This document shows, in pieces, positions 23,508 through 34,400 of a DNA stretch of 64,000 bases. Position 1 is the stretch's first letter. Each line of letters starts with the position of its first letter. The position numbers were made by a program, and so were the translations under genes. The stretch is from positions 9,213,702-9,277,701 of the forward strand of contig JAGTTD010000019.1 of assembly GCA_018398585.1 (NCBI GenBank). Direction: 5' to 3'. This stretch comes from Simmondsia chinensis (taxonomy: Eukaryota > Streptophyta > Magnoliopsida > Caryophyllales > Simmondsiaceae). The notes beneath the pieces were generated by a model. The model saw nothing but the letters and a program-made list of their open reading frames with translations. It searched no databases and had not been told where the DNA came from.

Positions 23508-25260
23508 TGATGGAATGGGTGTCCTGAAAAACTCAATTAGTTGGTTTTAAATATTAAATAAATAAAATTGATTTATTTATTTATTGTCTTGTTTAACGAG
23601 TTGAATTTGCGTGTGGTTGTTTTCTAAAACATTCTATGAGATGGACGTAGTCCAAAATGACATGTGGGGTTCGGTTTAAGTGGTCAATGAGATTGAGCCA
23701 CATATAGACTTAAATAAAATAAGTGATATGTTGTCAAAGGATGTTTTTAGTCGGTGATAAGTTTGGACAACTTGTCTGATAAGATTATAGTATAATACTT
23801 TAGATTACTTATCTTGGTCGTATGAATAGAGATCCAAAGTGTTATATTAGTATTGTCAATAAAATTGGAACACTGAGCAGGACTACATGAATTACTTGTT
23901 TCTTAACTGCTATCAGAAATAATTAATTCCGTAAGACGATAACTCTAAATCTAGAAAATAGTTGGAACTCATGCAATAAGTGTTCGTTGCTTTGATATGC
24001 CAAAATGATCAGTCACATCGCATTGACTTAAATCTTATGCGCATTTGGTAACTGCATGAAGTGCAGCAAGAATAGGTATTTTACGTGGATTCTATAGTCT
24101 CTTACGAGATAAAGATGTCCCCTTAGTTGATTCGCAAACATACGAAAGAATTCTAGAATCTTTGGCCAAAGTATTCCATATGTTTGACATTTAGAATCAA
24201 TACGGAAATTGTTTTTGTATTATTAAATTGTTCGAAAAGGGCGAGTCAGGAACTACGGCGAAAGATGCGAGAAAAATAACGATAGTAGTTAAAGATATTT
24301 TTGCTCGTGGACTAGAGGGGTTGATCGTCATAATAAAAGTTATTTGAGAAATTCTTGAGTGAATATATTTAATTCTAGATTGCAGTAAAACTTATTTAGT
24401 GGAATTAATGGTAATCAATTGTTGTCATAAGATAATAATCAAACTTGACTTATTTGAAGCCAGAGTTAGATTGTCCTTAAGATCCCTTCGCAAGCCTCAA
24501 CTTAAGCATCGTTTGAAAATATTTATTAATAAATTCATTAGATGACTTATTTATCTATGAGATAAATAAATTTTTTATGTTAAACGAATATTCATGAGAT
24601 AAATATATATTACAATAAATTTCGTATTTTAAAAACAAAACAAAAAAGTGGAAAAGAGTTCACAATGCGCCCTTGCGACTGATCAAAGGGAGGCAAGGTG
24701 CGTGCAGTGCATGCGCCTAGACGCACAAAGAAGAAAAAGGTCGCTGACGTTATGCTGATGCCAGCGACACAGTTTTTACTCAAGTACATCTCTTTTGAGC
24801 TGACATCACCTGTTGCTTTGTCTGCTTATTACCGTGAAAAATAATGGATTAAGGGTTTTGAAACTTGGTTTTCTCCCACGACAAAAACCATAAAAATTAT
24901 TTTTCATGTTTTCTGAATTTATTGTTTAGCATAAGTTTTCTTAAAAATTTTCCTAAGTTAAATATTTTTGGGAGTCCACACTTCCGGTGCTATAAGAGGT
25001 TATTGCGAAGAAGACCTTGAGATGTTAAGAGATCTTCTTGTAATTTGAGGTCTTCAAGTTGGAATCGAGATTTACGCTTCAAGTACATCTAATTAAATAT
25101 TTGATATTTAAGTTATTTTTCCTTTATTTCGTTTGTTCTACACACTATGTTTATACTTGTTTTATTCGATATTTTTTTATTGTCATGTTATAAACCTATT
25201 AGAGTAAGATCTAGATTTAATTAAATAGTTTAATTAAATTAGGGCTTTAGATTTAAAATT
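23508..25260. other. Non-coding, perhaps LTR of the copia remnant
   Basis: No conserved frame. The start looks like an LTR behind a polypurine tract. The end and the matching 5' LTR were not found. Confidence 0.3.
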
Positions 25261-25535
25261 AAGAATTTTAAATTGATTTTCTGCTATGCCGAATTCAAAA
25301 AATATTTTTAAAATACATTCCCAGCAAAGATCACTTGAATGCATTTATCAATTTTCTATGTTGCAAAACTGGAAAAAGAAAACCGGAGATGAAAATAAAA
25401 AATGGAGATGAAAAGAAAAACAAGAAATGGAAAATGAAAAATATTTTCTGCTTTTAAACATGCCCTAAGTGTTTGGTTTTAAAAGTGAGGATATTTTTGA
25501 TTTTTAAGGAAAAAGTCATAGGGTTTTCTGTAATC

Positions 25536-25781
<246 letters not shown>

Positions 25782-26658
25782 GGGTAAATTGCATATTAGG
25801 ACCTTAAAGTTTAATATATTAATTTTTTAGTCAACAAACTTTTTAAAATAATATCTTATTCCAAAAGTTACATGCATTTAATAAATCAATTGAAATGACA
25901 GTGTATAAGGGTCTAAAATAGGCTATTGACTTAGTATTTCTTCTTTAGTAGTTTCATAACATTACGGTTCGTGGGTGGGATGAGAGCAATAGTAAGGGGA
26001 TGATGGGTTTACTAAGACTCATTTCAACCTAAGCCTTATTTTTGCCACATCATAAAAAAGGGGCTTCTCCCTTTCAAACCAAGCCCTATTTTTGTTAATT
26101 ATATTTATACTTTTTAGTTGTTTTAATAGTTAGTTTATTTATATTATTTTAATTATTTCAAGGTAAATGATGAAAATAATTTAAAAAAATATGATTATAA
26201 AATAATTAAATACATTGAGAGAATTTATTAAAATTATGAAAATTAAGATTTATGTTTTTGAGACATGACTTAGTATGAATAATAAGATATAAGAAATTGC
26301 TCAAATTTGATATGTAAAAATTAACTAGAATTTAAAATATATTTTTAAATAAAATTCTATATATTTTACTAATTAAAAATAATTAATAAATTAAAAGCTA
26401 AAAAAAAAAGAGGGCTTTACAAAACTGGGGCTCCCATTAGAGCTGCATGTGAGCCCTATTTTGACGGGAGTCCTAACAAATAACGTCATGTTTTACTTTC
26501 TTACGCGTGGTTGGTATTGCCGCGTGTCGATCTGTACCCAGTCCAAATAGGACAGGTACCCATGGATAATGGGTTTTAGCTACTTCATTGCTATCTCTAT
26601 CTTTTATTACTAGGTAACCTAATTAATATACTATTCCAACAATGTAGAGTGTATACTG

Positions 26659-26727
<69 letters not shown>

Positions 26728-27623
26728 TTTTTAGCACTTTACTAGTTAAGTTAAAAAGAAAGATATTATACAAGTATTAATGAATTTTTTTGACACCGAA
26801 CTAGAGAAAAAAACTAATTTTTTTAGCACCAAAAGGTGGAGAGTGAACCCCACTTGCAGCTTTGCAACTGGGAAAAAATAAATTTAATTTTAATGTAAGA
26901 AAATAATAATAAAACACTAAAATGTCCATATGTAAATTTTTTTAGCACTTATTTACAAAAATAAAAGAAAAAAGTATTGTTCTAGTTAAAATGAACATTT
27001 TCAACGTTGAACTAGACATAAATTAATTTTTTTAAGTATTGTATGGTATCTAACATTTGCCATATGCTTGTATCCTCTATCTTAATTCAATGTATTTTCG
27101 CTCAAAAATACTAACGTGGAAGATGATTTTGATAATATATAAGTATATTTTGTTGATACATTTTTAAATAAAGTGTTTCGGTTATGTATTTGATGTGTTT
27201 TGGCTTAAAAATGGTGTGTGTCGACATATACTTGGTGTCTTCGTATTTCAAAATCGCTCATTAGATGCTATGTATCGACACACAATATTACAGAAACTCC
27301 AGCCCCAAAAATTGAAGCAATGTGTCAACACATAAAGCGATTTTGCCTTGTTTTTTTGACAATTGGGAAATGATTTTTGATTTCTTTTGAAAGGTTGTGT
27401 CTATTCTCAAATGACTTCTACTAATCTATATAAAGCCCCTATCAAATGTGTGTAAGAGACAAAAGAACGACATGTTATGAATTTTACAACAAATTCTTCC
27501 CATATATTGTCATCGGAAGCTCAAATTCTTTCCCAATTGTGTAATCGTAGCAGCAAAAATGACGAGTTGTATTGAAAAATTCTACACAAAGTATTGTATT
27601 GTAGAGAGAGAGAGAGAGGGGAG
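25782..27623. other. AT-rich spacer, no gene seen
   Basis: Contains a (TA)n(TG)n microsatellite at 26659-26724. Between about 26060 and 26460, paired phrases such as GAGCCCTATTTTGAC and AAGCCCTATTTTTG suggest a MITE remnant. Nothing coding was seen. Confidence 0.45.
26659..26724. repeat. (TA)n(TG)n microsatellite
   Basis: A run of TA dinucleotides followed by TG dinucleotides, about 66 bases. Confidence 0.95.
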
Positions 27624-30600
27624 AGGGGTGGCGAAGTGGGAGTAAGGAAGGCATAGGGAGATGGTTGGAGAGAGCCGTTGCCCCGGTGGCTCTCAAATTT
27701 TTAAAAAAAAAATTATATATTTTTTTTATAAATACTTAATCCTCCCCAATCCATTTCCTCACCAAATCTTCAATCCTCTCTTCTCTCTCTATACATTCAT
27801 CATCTCCCATCTTCTTCAACTTTGCTAATTGCAACATCATGCTCTAAAGTTCGAAGTTCGTAAAGTGTTTGCCTGAAGTTCAAATTTCATTGTTCTCTTA
27901 TTTCAGTAATTTTAGTATCGCAATTTTATTTGGTTCATATTTTTAGTTATTTAATTTGCATTACTACTTGCGTTTTATAAATACTAATCACTTATACTAA
28001 TATGTCACACAACTCTTCATCATCCTCTGGAGCTGGTCGTGCTAGTTCTAGCTCTTCTCGGCCACCTAGAATCCCTAAAATGAGTAGAATTGTCATACTT
28101 AATATGGAAGAACAAGCTTTTATACAACCAGGCCCATCACCCCCATACACTAATGATAGCATAGAGTGAGACTTTGAACAACAACAAGATTATCATGAGT
28201 CGGGTGGTGGGGGTGGAGACTCACAAACCGATGAGGAATCCACGCCCACCACCGAAGCCCAGCCTGAAAGTAATACCTCTACTAGTAGGCATACAACTAG
28301 TGGGGTATGGAATCACTTTACCCTTAATAGGACAACTAATAAAGCAACTTGTAAATTATGTGACCCACCTAGGACTTTTAGCCATCAACCTGGCAGTGGA
28401 ACAGGCACATTAAGTAGACATATACTTAGGTGCCACCCCGAGCAATGCCCAGATAAGAGCCAACAACATCTAGTACAACAAGTGACCAGTGCATTTGCTA
28501 ATTTTAGGTTCTCTCAAGAGGGCAACCGAAAGGGGCTAGCTAAATATATAATTTTGGATGAAAGGCCTTTCAATGCCGGCGAAAACCCATATTTCGTCAG
28601 CTACCTCCAACAATGGGTGAACCCCGCCATCATGAGGGTTCCTCGGAACACCATAAAACGGGACGCTTTTATGTTGTACCACAGGATGAAAGCTGAGATC
28701 TTAACACTTTTTGCGACGAACACGAGCATGTTCTCGTTGACGTCGGACATATGGAAGTCGAAACCCGGCCAACCTTATATGTGCATAACGGCACACTGGA
28801 TCGATGACTCCTACATCCTTCAAAAGAGAATAATTCATTTTGGTATTTTAGATTGTCCCCACACTGCCGAGATAATTACGGGTGTGATTATGTCGGCAGT
28901 CCGCGACTGGGGCATAGAGCGACGTATCTTCAGTATTACGTTCGATAATACTACCAACAACACTGCATCCGTTACACATTTAATTAGGCACATGAGACCC
29001 ATGTTATGTAGGAAGTGTTTTCATATTCGTTGCATTTGTTACATTTTGCATTTAATGGTAATGGATGGTTTAGAGCTCGTAAACGCATCCCTTAACACCT
29101 TAAGATCTGTAATAATATTTATTAAATCATCCGACACTAGAAAAAAAAGATTTAGAAATTTATGTAGGTTGCATGGCACATTATATAAACAATTCAAATT
29201 AGACTCCCAAACTAGGTGGTCGTCCACGGTAGAAATGTTAGAGCACATTCTACCATATAAAGAAGTTCTGATGGAATTCGCACAGGACAATCGTTCAGAA
29301 TGGAGCGATTACAACCTGAACGGTATACATTGGGAGACAATAGATGAAATTTGTAATTTTCTTTGCATGTTTAAAGAGGCCACGACGTTGCTACTATCCG
29401 ACCATGCCTCAAACAATATCAAGATTGCTTGATATTGTAAATTGGATGGCGGGTAATGAATCCAACCCCATTTTGTTGGAATCGATTTAGGCAATGAAAG
29501 AAAAGTTTGCTAAATATTATTCTAAACTACCTCTTACATACTGCTTAGCAACTATTTTAGATCCTCGTTGTAAACGCGGGGGTTTAAACTTGTTTTGCCA
29601 ACATTTTTTCAAATATTTATATCCTAGTCTCGATATCGACACTTTCATTGCCGAAGTCGATAACGACTTGCACAGTTTATTTTTTCAATATTCCCGAAAT
29701 TTAGAGTCCAATAATCCATATCCTAGTACCGCTGCAGTAGGATCTTCCACATCTAGTGGAAGTAGTTCACACACGTCATATTCGTGGAAGCTGTTGGAGC
29801 AATATACACCCACAGTAGCCCCCACGTCATGTGACGAGCTAGATTATTATTTGCGGACACCGTTGCTCCATATTTTCGAGACGCCGGCCAACCTGCATTT
29901 TGACCTTTTATAATGGCGGAATACAAACCAAGCCCAGTATCCCGTGCTTTCCACCATGGCACGTGATATACTAAGTTGTCCGGTGTCTTCAGTAGCATCG
30001 GAGTGTGCTTTCAGTCTTGGTGGCAGGTTGCTTGGAACGAAGAGGGCGAAGCTATTGCCGTCAAGCTTGGAGTTGTCCGTGTGCTTGAAGGATTGGCTGC
30101 TAGATGAGGCAAGGAATCAACAGAAAATGAAGCTGGATTCATCGATCGATGAAGAAGACGACCGCACCACTGATACGTCAAACAATGGCACGACAACCCC
30201 ACATGCGACTAATATCAACACTTTTGTATGTCAATTATTTACTTTTAAATATTTAGGTTAAAAGATGACTGCACCCCCCATATGTCAAACTTTGTATTTT
30301 TTGATAAACAAATTTGTACTTTTAAATATTAGGCTCCAACTGCGTTGTAGTTGTACTTGTTACGTTATTTATTTACCATTATTTTTTTTTGATAAGATAA
30401 TTACCATTATTTACTATTACTTATTGTATATTTTATTTTGTTACATATACTTAGCATTATTTTTTTTTTGAACATGTATATTTAGCATTATTAGTGATTG
30501 AAAAAAAATATATTTGTATCTCATATTATTTATCAATAAATTATTATAATTTTAGTACAAAACAACTTTGTATTATTTAAATTTTTCTTTTTTTTTCTAA

Positions 30601-30714
30601 GCTAACGAAAGCAGGCCAACCCGGGCCGGGCCTGGCCCGGCTCCCAAAAGGGCCGGACCCTGCCCGGCCCGCTACAGTGCCGGGCCGGCCGGGGCCCGGC
30701 TCGTTGCCACCCCT
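27624..30714 (+). mobile_element. hAT transposon, 3.1 kb, inactive
   Basis: The left end AGGGGTGGCGAAG at 27624 matches the inverse of the right end, AGGGGTGGCAACG read from 30714, at 11 of 13 positions. The right end lies in a GC-rich GGGCCGG/CCGGCCC block (30605-30705), common in plant hAT ends. Between them is a hAT transposase pseudogene in the plus direction. The 8-base flanks (GAGGGGAG and AGCTGGAG) match only in their last four bases, so the duplication is eroded or the left end is slightly off. Confidence 0.7.
28002..30261 (+). pseudogene. hAT transposase with BED finger and dimerisation domain
   Basis: The frame opens at 28002 (MSHNSSSSSGAGRASSSSS). A BED zinc finger, with CKLC and HILRCH as metal ligands, lies at about 28345-28435. 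The catalytic and linker region covers 28482-29432 (SDIWKSKPGQPYMCITAHWI, FSITFDNTTNNTASV, FKLDSQTRWSSTVEML). The hAT dimerisation domain is near 29950-30110 (MARDILSCPVSSVASECAFS). I count four lesions: TGA at 28167, a frame change near 29405, TAG near 29488 and TAA near 29911. Otherwise the frame is clean, so inactivation was fairly recent. Such proteins cut and paste the element through its inverted ends. Confidence 0.9.
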
Positions 30715-30917
30715 AGCTGGAGGGAAGGTGATGGGTGAGATTTTAATTTTTCTCTTATTTAGTAAATTATTTATTTATTTAATTAATTAATTTTTTTTAG
30801 AATTTGATGGTGGCCCGTGTAATTCAAGCATCACTTATGTCATCTTTACGGTGCTAATTTTTTTTTTTAGCTTAGTAAGTATAGTGTTAAAATTTCCTTA
30901 GAGGGTATCAATATATT

Positions 30918-31125
30918 GTCATAGAATTCTACTAGAACTTTAAAGTTAAACGTATTTGAGTGAGAGCAGTACCAGAATGGGTGACCCTCTTGGAAAGCCC
31001 TCACCCTCAGGTTGAGGTCACTCGGAAAAAATCTCTTTTCAGGAGCAATATCCTGAAGGGGACCATTCGCCCTCCAGACCCTGCCTAGGTGGGAGCCCTT
31101 AGAACACTGTGTATGATATACGTAC
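30918..31125 (+). mobile_element. 5S-rRNA-headed SINE, diverged copy
   Basis: From about 30920 to 31000 the sequence follows plant 5S rRNA over its internal promoter region (AGAACTTTAAAGTTAAACG, GAGAGCAGTACCAGAATGG, GTGACCCTC). It then continues into a SINE 3' part with TATCCTGAAGGGGA, CCAGACCCTGCCTAGGTGGG and GAACACTGTGTATG. The same head and tail in the same order occur in the minus-strand copy at 48697-48906. No target duplication is visible here. It lies a few hundred bases upstream of the PLD start codon. Confidence 0.65.
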
Positions 31126-31492
31126 AGTGTTAAAAAATTCATATATAATTAATTTAAATTTTTTTAATTATTTTTCCAACATAGAAACATGCTAATAAGT
31201 CCCTTTTATTATTCTTGTGATCAATACTAACGAAATTAGAACAAGAACTACCCGTATTTGACCCAGCTCTCTCCCAGTTTGGGCAGCCAAAAGAAAAGTA
31301 TTTCCTTACACAAGAAAACTAACCCCCCACATTCTCTCTCTCTCTCTCTTCGCATCGAACTGGCGCTCATTCCATTAATCCGATCTTCAACTCGATTGGA
31401 CAATTTTCACCGATCCAAATCGAACATTCTCAGTTAGATTCAAAGATTCAATCTAATTCGATCACTATTAACCTAATTTGATACCTCAATTG
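31126..31492 (+). promoter_or_regulatory. Probable promoter and 5' UTR of the PLD gene
   Basis: A CT dinucleotide tract (about 31333-31350) lies about 145 bases before the start codon, as is common in plant 5' leaders. No clear TATA box was picked out. The region is otherwise AT-rich and non-repetitive. Confidence 0.4.
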
Positions 31493-34400
31493 ATGGCATC
31501 GGAGCGGTTAATCGCCGGTGACGGACCAGGGTACTTGCAGATGGAGTCGGCACCGCCGTCAGCGATGAAGATGTCATCTATATTCTCATTCAATCAAATG
31601 GAGCTGGAGCCGGCGAGGATTTTCGAGGAGTTGCCGCGGGCGAATATCGTAGATGTATCGAGGCCGGATGCTAGTGATATTAGCCCTATGCTCTTGTCTT
31701 ACACCATTGAATTGCACTACAAGCAGGTACTTTGGATTTCTTCTTAATTTGTTGTATAAGATGAGATAGTCAGGGTTGGACAAAGGCCTGAGCAATTCAA
31801 GTAACCGCTTGGGACGTTTAAATTATAGGGGGCTGCGTATTCGGATGTTGTAGTTTTTAAAGTTTTGATTGTTAATACTAATGAATTTTATGATTAGAAT
31901 TTTAATATTAGTATTGTGTTATTAAGAAAAATGTTGATATATATATGAAGGGTCGAATTTGTAATGATTGCTTGGGACTTCAAAATTGTCAGGCCGTTCT
32001 TGGGGCTAGTGGCTTCTGTTTGATTGAATTAGAGAAGCAGATATGAGTTGTGTGATCTGAACTTTTGGAGCTGGTTTGTTAGGGTATAAAATCATTTTTG
32101 GGACTTTACCCATTAGCTTCAGAGCCTTGTTGACTAACAAGTCATGAGTTTGAGTCCCAACAGTCCTCACTCTAAAATATTAATCTATTTCAAGCACAAG
32201 GTATGGTTGGGCTTGTCCATTATCCACGCTTTAAGTCCAATGGGTATTCGCGCATGAGGGGCATGTTAGAGTATAAAACAAATTCCTAATCTTTCACTTA
32301 TCAGTTCAAGCTTTCGGGAAAGTTGGTTAGACATTGTTTTATGTTTGATTTGTGATAATTTTGTGCTTTTCCATTTGTGAAATATCGGAGCAAAGGATTC
32401 TTCTAGTTAGGAGTTGTGGTTGAATGATGATAATTTGGTTAAGCTTTGCAGAAACTGGATTTTGCTAGTATGTTGATTCCTATGTGAAATTAGATGTAAA
32501 TTAGAAGAATTGGGTCCCATTGGATAAGAAGTCCGCTCATTGACTGATACGTGCCCAAATGAGTATATGGGCTGGAAAACAATATGCTAGCCTAATAGAA
32601 GTAGAGCAGGCTTGGCCCGAGGAGGGGGACACACTCTATAGATAGACTTAGAGATTGTAGTATCGACTGTCTGGAATCATTGTTCAAGCTTTTAAATCTT
32701 GCAGTCATTTGCCGGATATCCCAGTTGCAAATTTTAATCAAAACGTAAAATTTGATATCTATGTATTAAAGGTCTACCTTGGTACAGTGCCAGAAGCAAT
32801 GTCTATACGGATTCCTCAACTTATTGAGGGTGTGGTTGGGAAAGAGGGATCCAACCAAGCAAGGTAGGAATCGAAGGTTGAATACGGTTGCTGTGATTTG
32901 TTGACCAGCTCTGAAATGTACAGGGGTTTGTACTTGTGATTTACTCATTTAATTTTGGTTGGGAAGCCTTCTCTCTTTATTGCATTTAACTGTAGCCCTA
33001 ATGTAAAAAAAATGTTGGGAGAGAAGCTCATGGTGCACAGTTCATGTTGTAAAGTTCATGTTCAAGACTAGTTGCTAAATCTAGGGGATGTGCATCCTCT
33101 TGAATATCTTGTGCGTGGCTAATAATAACTTGAAAGAGCTTTTATTGGGTTCTCGAGAGGATGCCAGAAGGGATGACCGAGCATCTGAAAGTACTAACTC
33201 TTAATGGGAACACTAAACCTCTGCTTGGTCCCTCCACAACTGTATATGGATCTGGGGAAAAAAGAGGTTGTCGGATTCTTAGTGTAAAAATTTGTTGTCT
33301 ACCTGTTATTCTTTGTAAGATGAAACTTTTGGTTATCAGATGCTCTTGTTATGCCCGTTTACTCCCCCAATCCAGCAACTAATTGCAGATTCCCTTCTAA
33401 CAGTTCAAATGGCAATTACACAAGAAGGCTTCGCAAGTGTTCTATTTGCACTTTGCATTGAAGAAGCGTGCCTTCATTGAGGAAATCCATGAGAAGCAGG
33501 AGCAGGTATGTTTAAATTGTTGCATTGTGTCTCCAAAGCGCTTCTTGTTCCTTTTTTTTTTCTTGAGTAGCTGCTGTTGGCTATGGGGTTCTTTTTGATA
33601 TTTACGACCGATTTCATTGGAAAATGTGGAAAGAGCTTGGGTGTTGATTTAGTTTTACATTGGGATGTATGTTAAGGTTAAAGAATGGCTTCAAAACCTT
33701 GGAATAGGAGATCATTCACCTATATTGCAAGAAGATGATGAAGGCGAAGATGAGACTGTACCTTTACAACCAGAAGAGAGTGCCAAAAACAGGTGCATGT
33801 TGATCCTGTATTATCAAGTTGATTCTCTTACTGTTCATTATTTGCATTTCTCTCTGATTTATGTGCTGATAAACTTTGAGTTGGCTTTTTGACCAGGGAT
33901 GTTCCGTCGAGTGCTGCACTGCCAGTCATTCGGCCAGCCCTAGGTAGGCAGCATTCTATATCAGACAGAGCAAGAGTGGCCATGCAAGGGTATCTAAGTC
34001 ACTTCCTTGGAAACCTGGACATTGTGAACTCTCGAGAGGTATGCTTTGGCCTTCTTTTTCTTTTCTTTTCATTTTTGTTGGTGGGCGGTACAAGTTGTGG
34101 TTAAGACTGGCAAACTAGAACTTAACTAGTGTATGGAGGTCATTGCTTTGATATTTAATTGCTGCTGTGCAGTTTAGCATATATTTGTGATGTTGAAATT
34201 GCTTAGCTGGTTTTATTCCTTATAAGCAATTAGTGTGGAAATGCAAGAGCTGATATAACCAGATGCTAGAAACTTTTCGGAGGCTTTCCTATTTGTGTGG
34301 ATTTGTGGCCAGTCGCTTAATGATGTATGAGGTCTACCACTGGTAGTCCACTCATAATCTTAACATGGATCCTTCGACAACTTCTCTGAGCATTCTTTTG

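Larger units (their letters stand above)
19873..25465 (+). mobile_element. Harbinger/Tourist-like element with internal insertions
   Basis: The left end GGGCCTGTTTGATACAGAG (19873) pairs with the inverse of the right end (GGGCATGTTTAAAAGCAG read from 25465). TAA stands on both sides (19870-19872 and 25466-25468), the target duplication typical of PIF/Harbinger. Inner similarity runs on for some tens of bases (TTTTTCAGTTTTCC against TTTTTCATTTTCC). No transposase was found, so the original element was probably a short non-autonomous one enlarged by the LTR and copia insertions inside it. Confidence 0.6.
19021..25474 (+). mobile_element. AT-rich foldback element A, split by a later insertion
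   Basis: Its ends are AAACACTTAACTCCCTCAC at 19021 and the exact inverse, the last bases of which (GTGTTT) lie at 25469-25474 beyond the Harbinger-like insertion. Inverted similarity continues inward for about 150 bases (CAATCAATTTTTTAGGCCATTTTACCCC against its inverse near 19800). The middle is AT-rich and non-coding. It lies inside the right terminus of the PMD transposon. The same arms recur in element B at 56571-57868. Confidence 0.65.
8936..25535 (+). mobile_element. PMD-gene-carrying transposon, heavily nested
   Basis: The left end (8936-9220) and right end (18737-19020 continued at 25475-25535) are imperfect inverted repeats. Outer parts pair as TAAATTACAAAAAATTCC against the reverse complement of GGGTTTTCTGTAATCT. 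The next parts pair as AAATTTATCAAACTGGCAC against its inverse at 18999-19020. Inside these lie AATGGC/GCCATT-rich blocks. Between them is a plant-mobile-domain gene. Both outer flanks are AAT trinucleotide DNA, which fits insertion into a microsatellite. Capture or carriage of PMD genes by Mutator-like elements is known; that this one is a MULE is my inference. The 16.6-kb span includes all later insertions. Confidence 0.55.
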
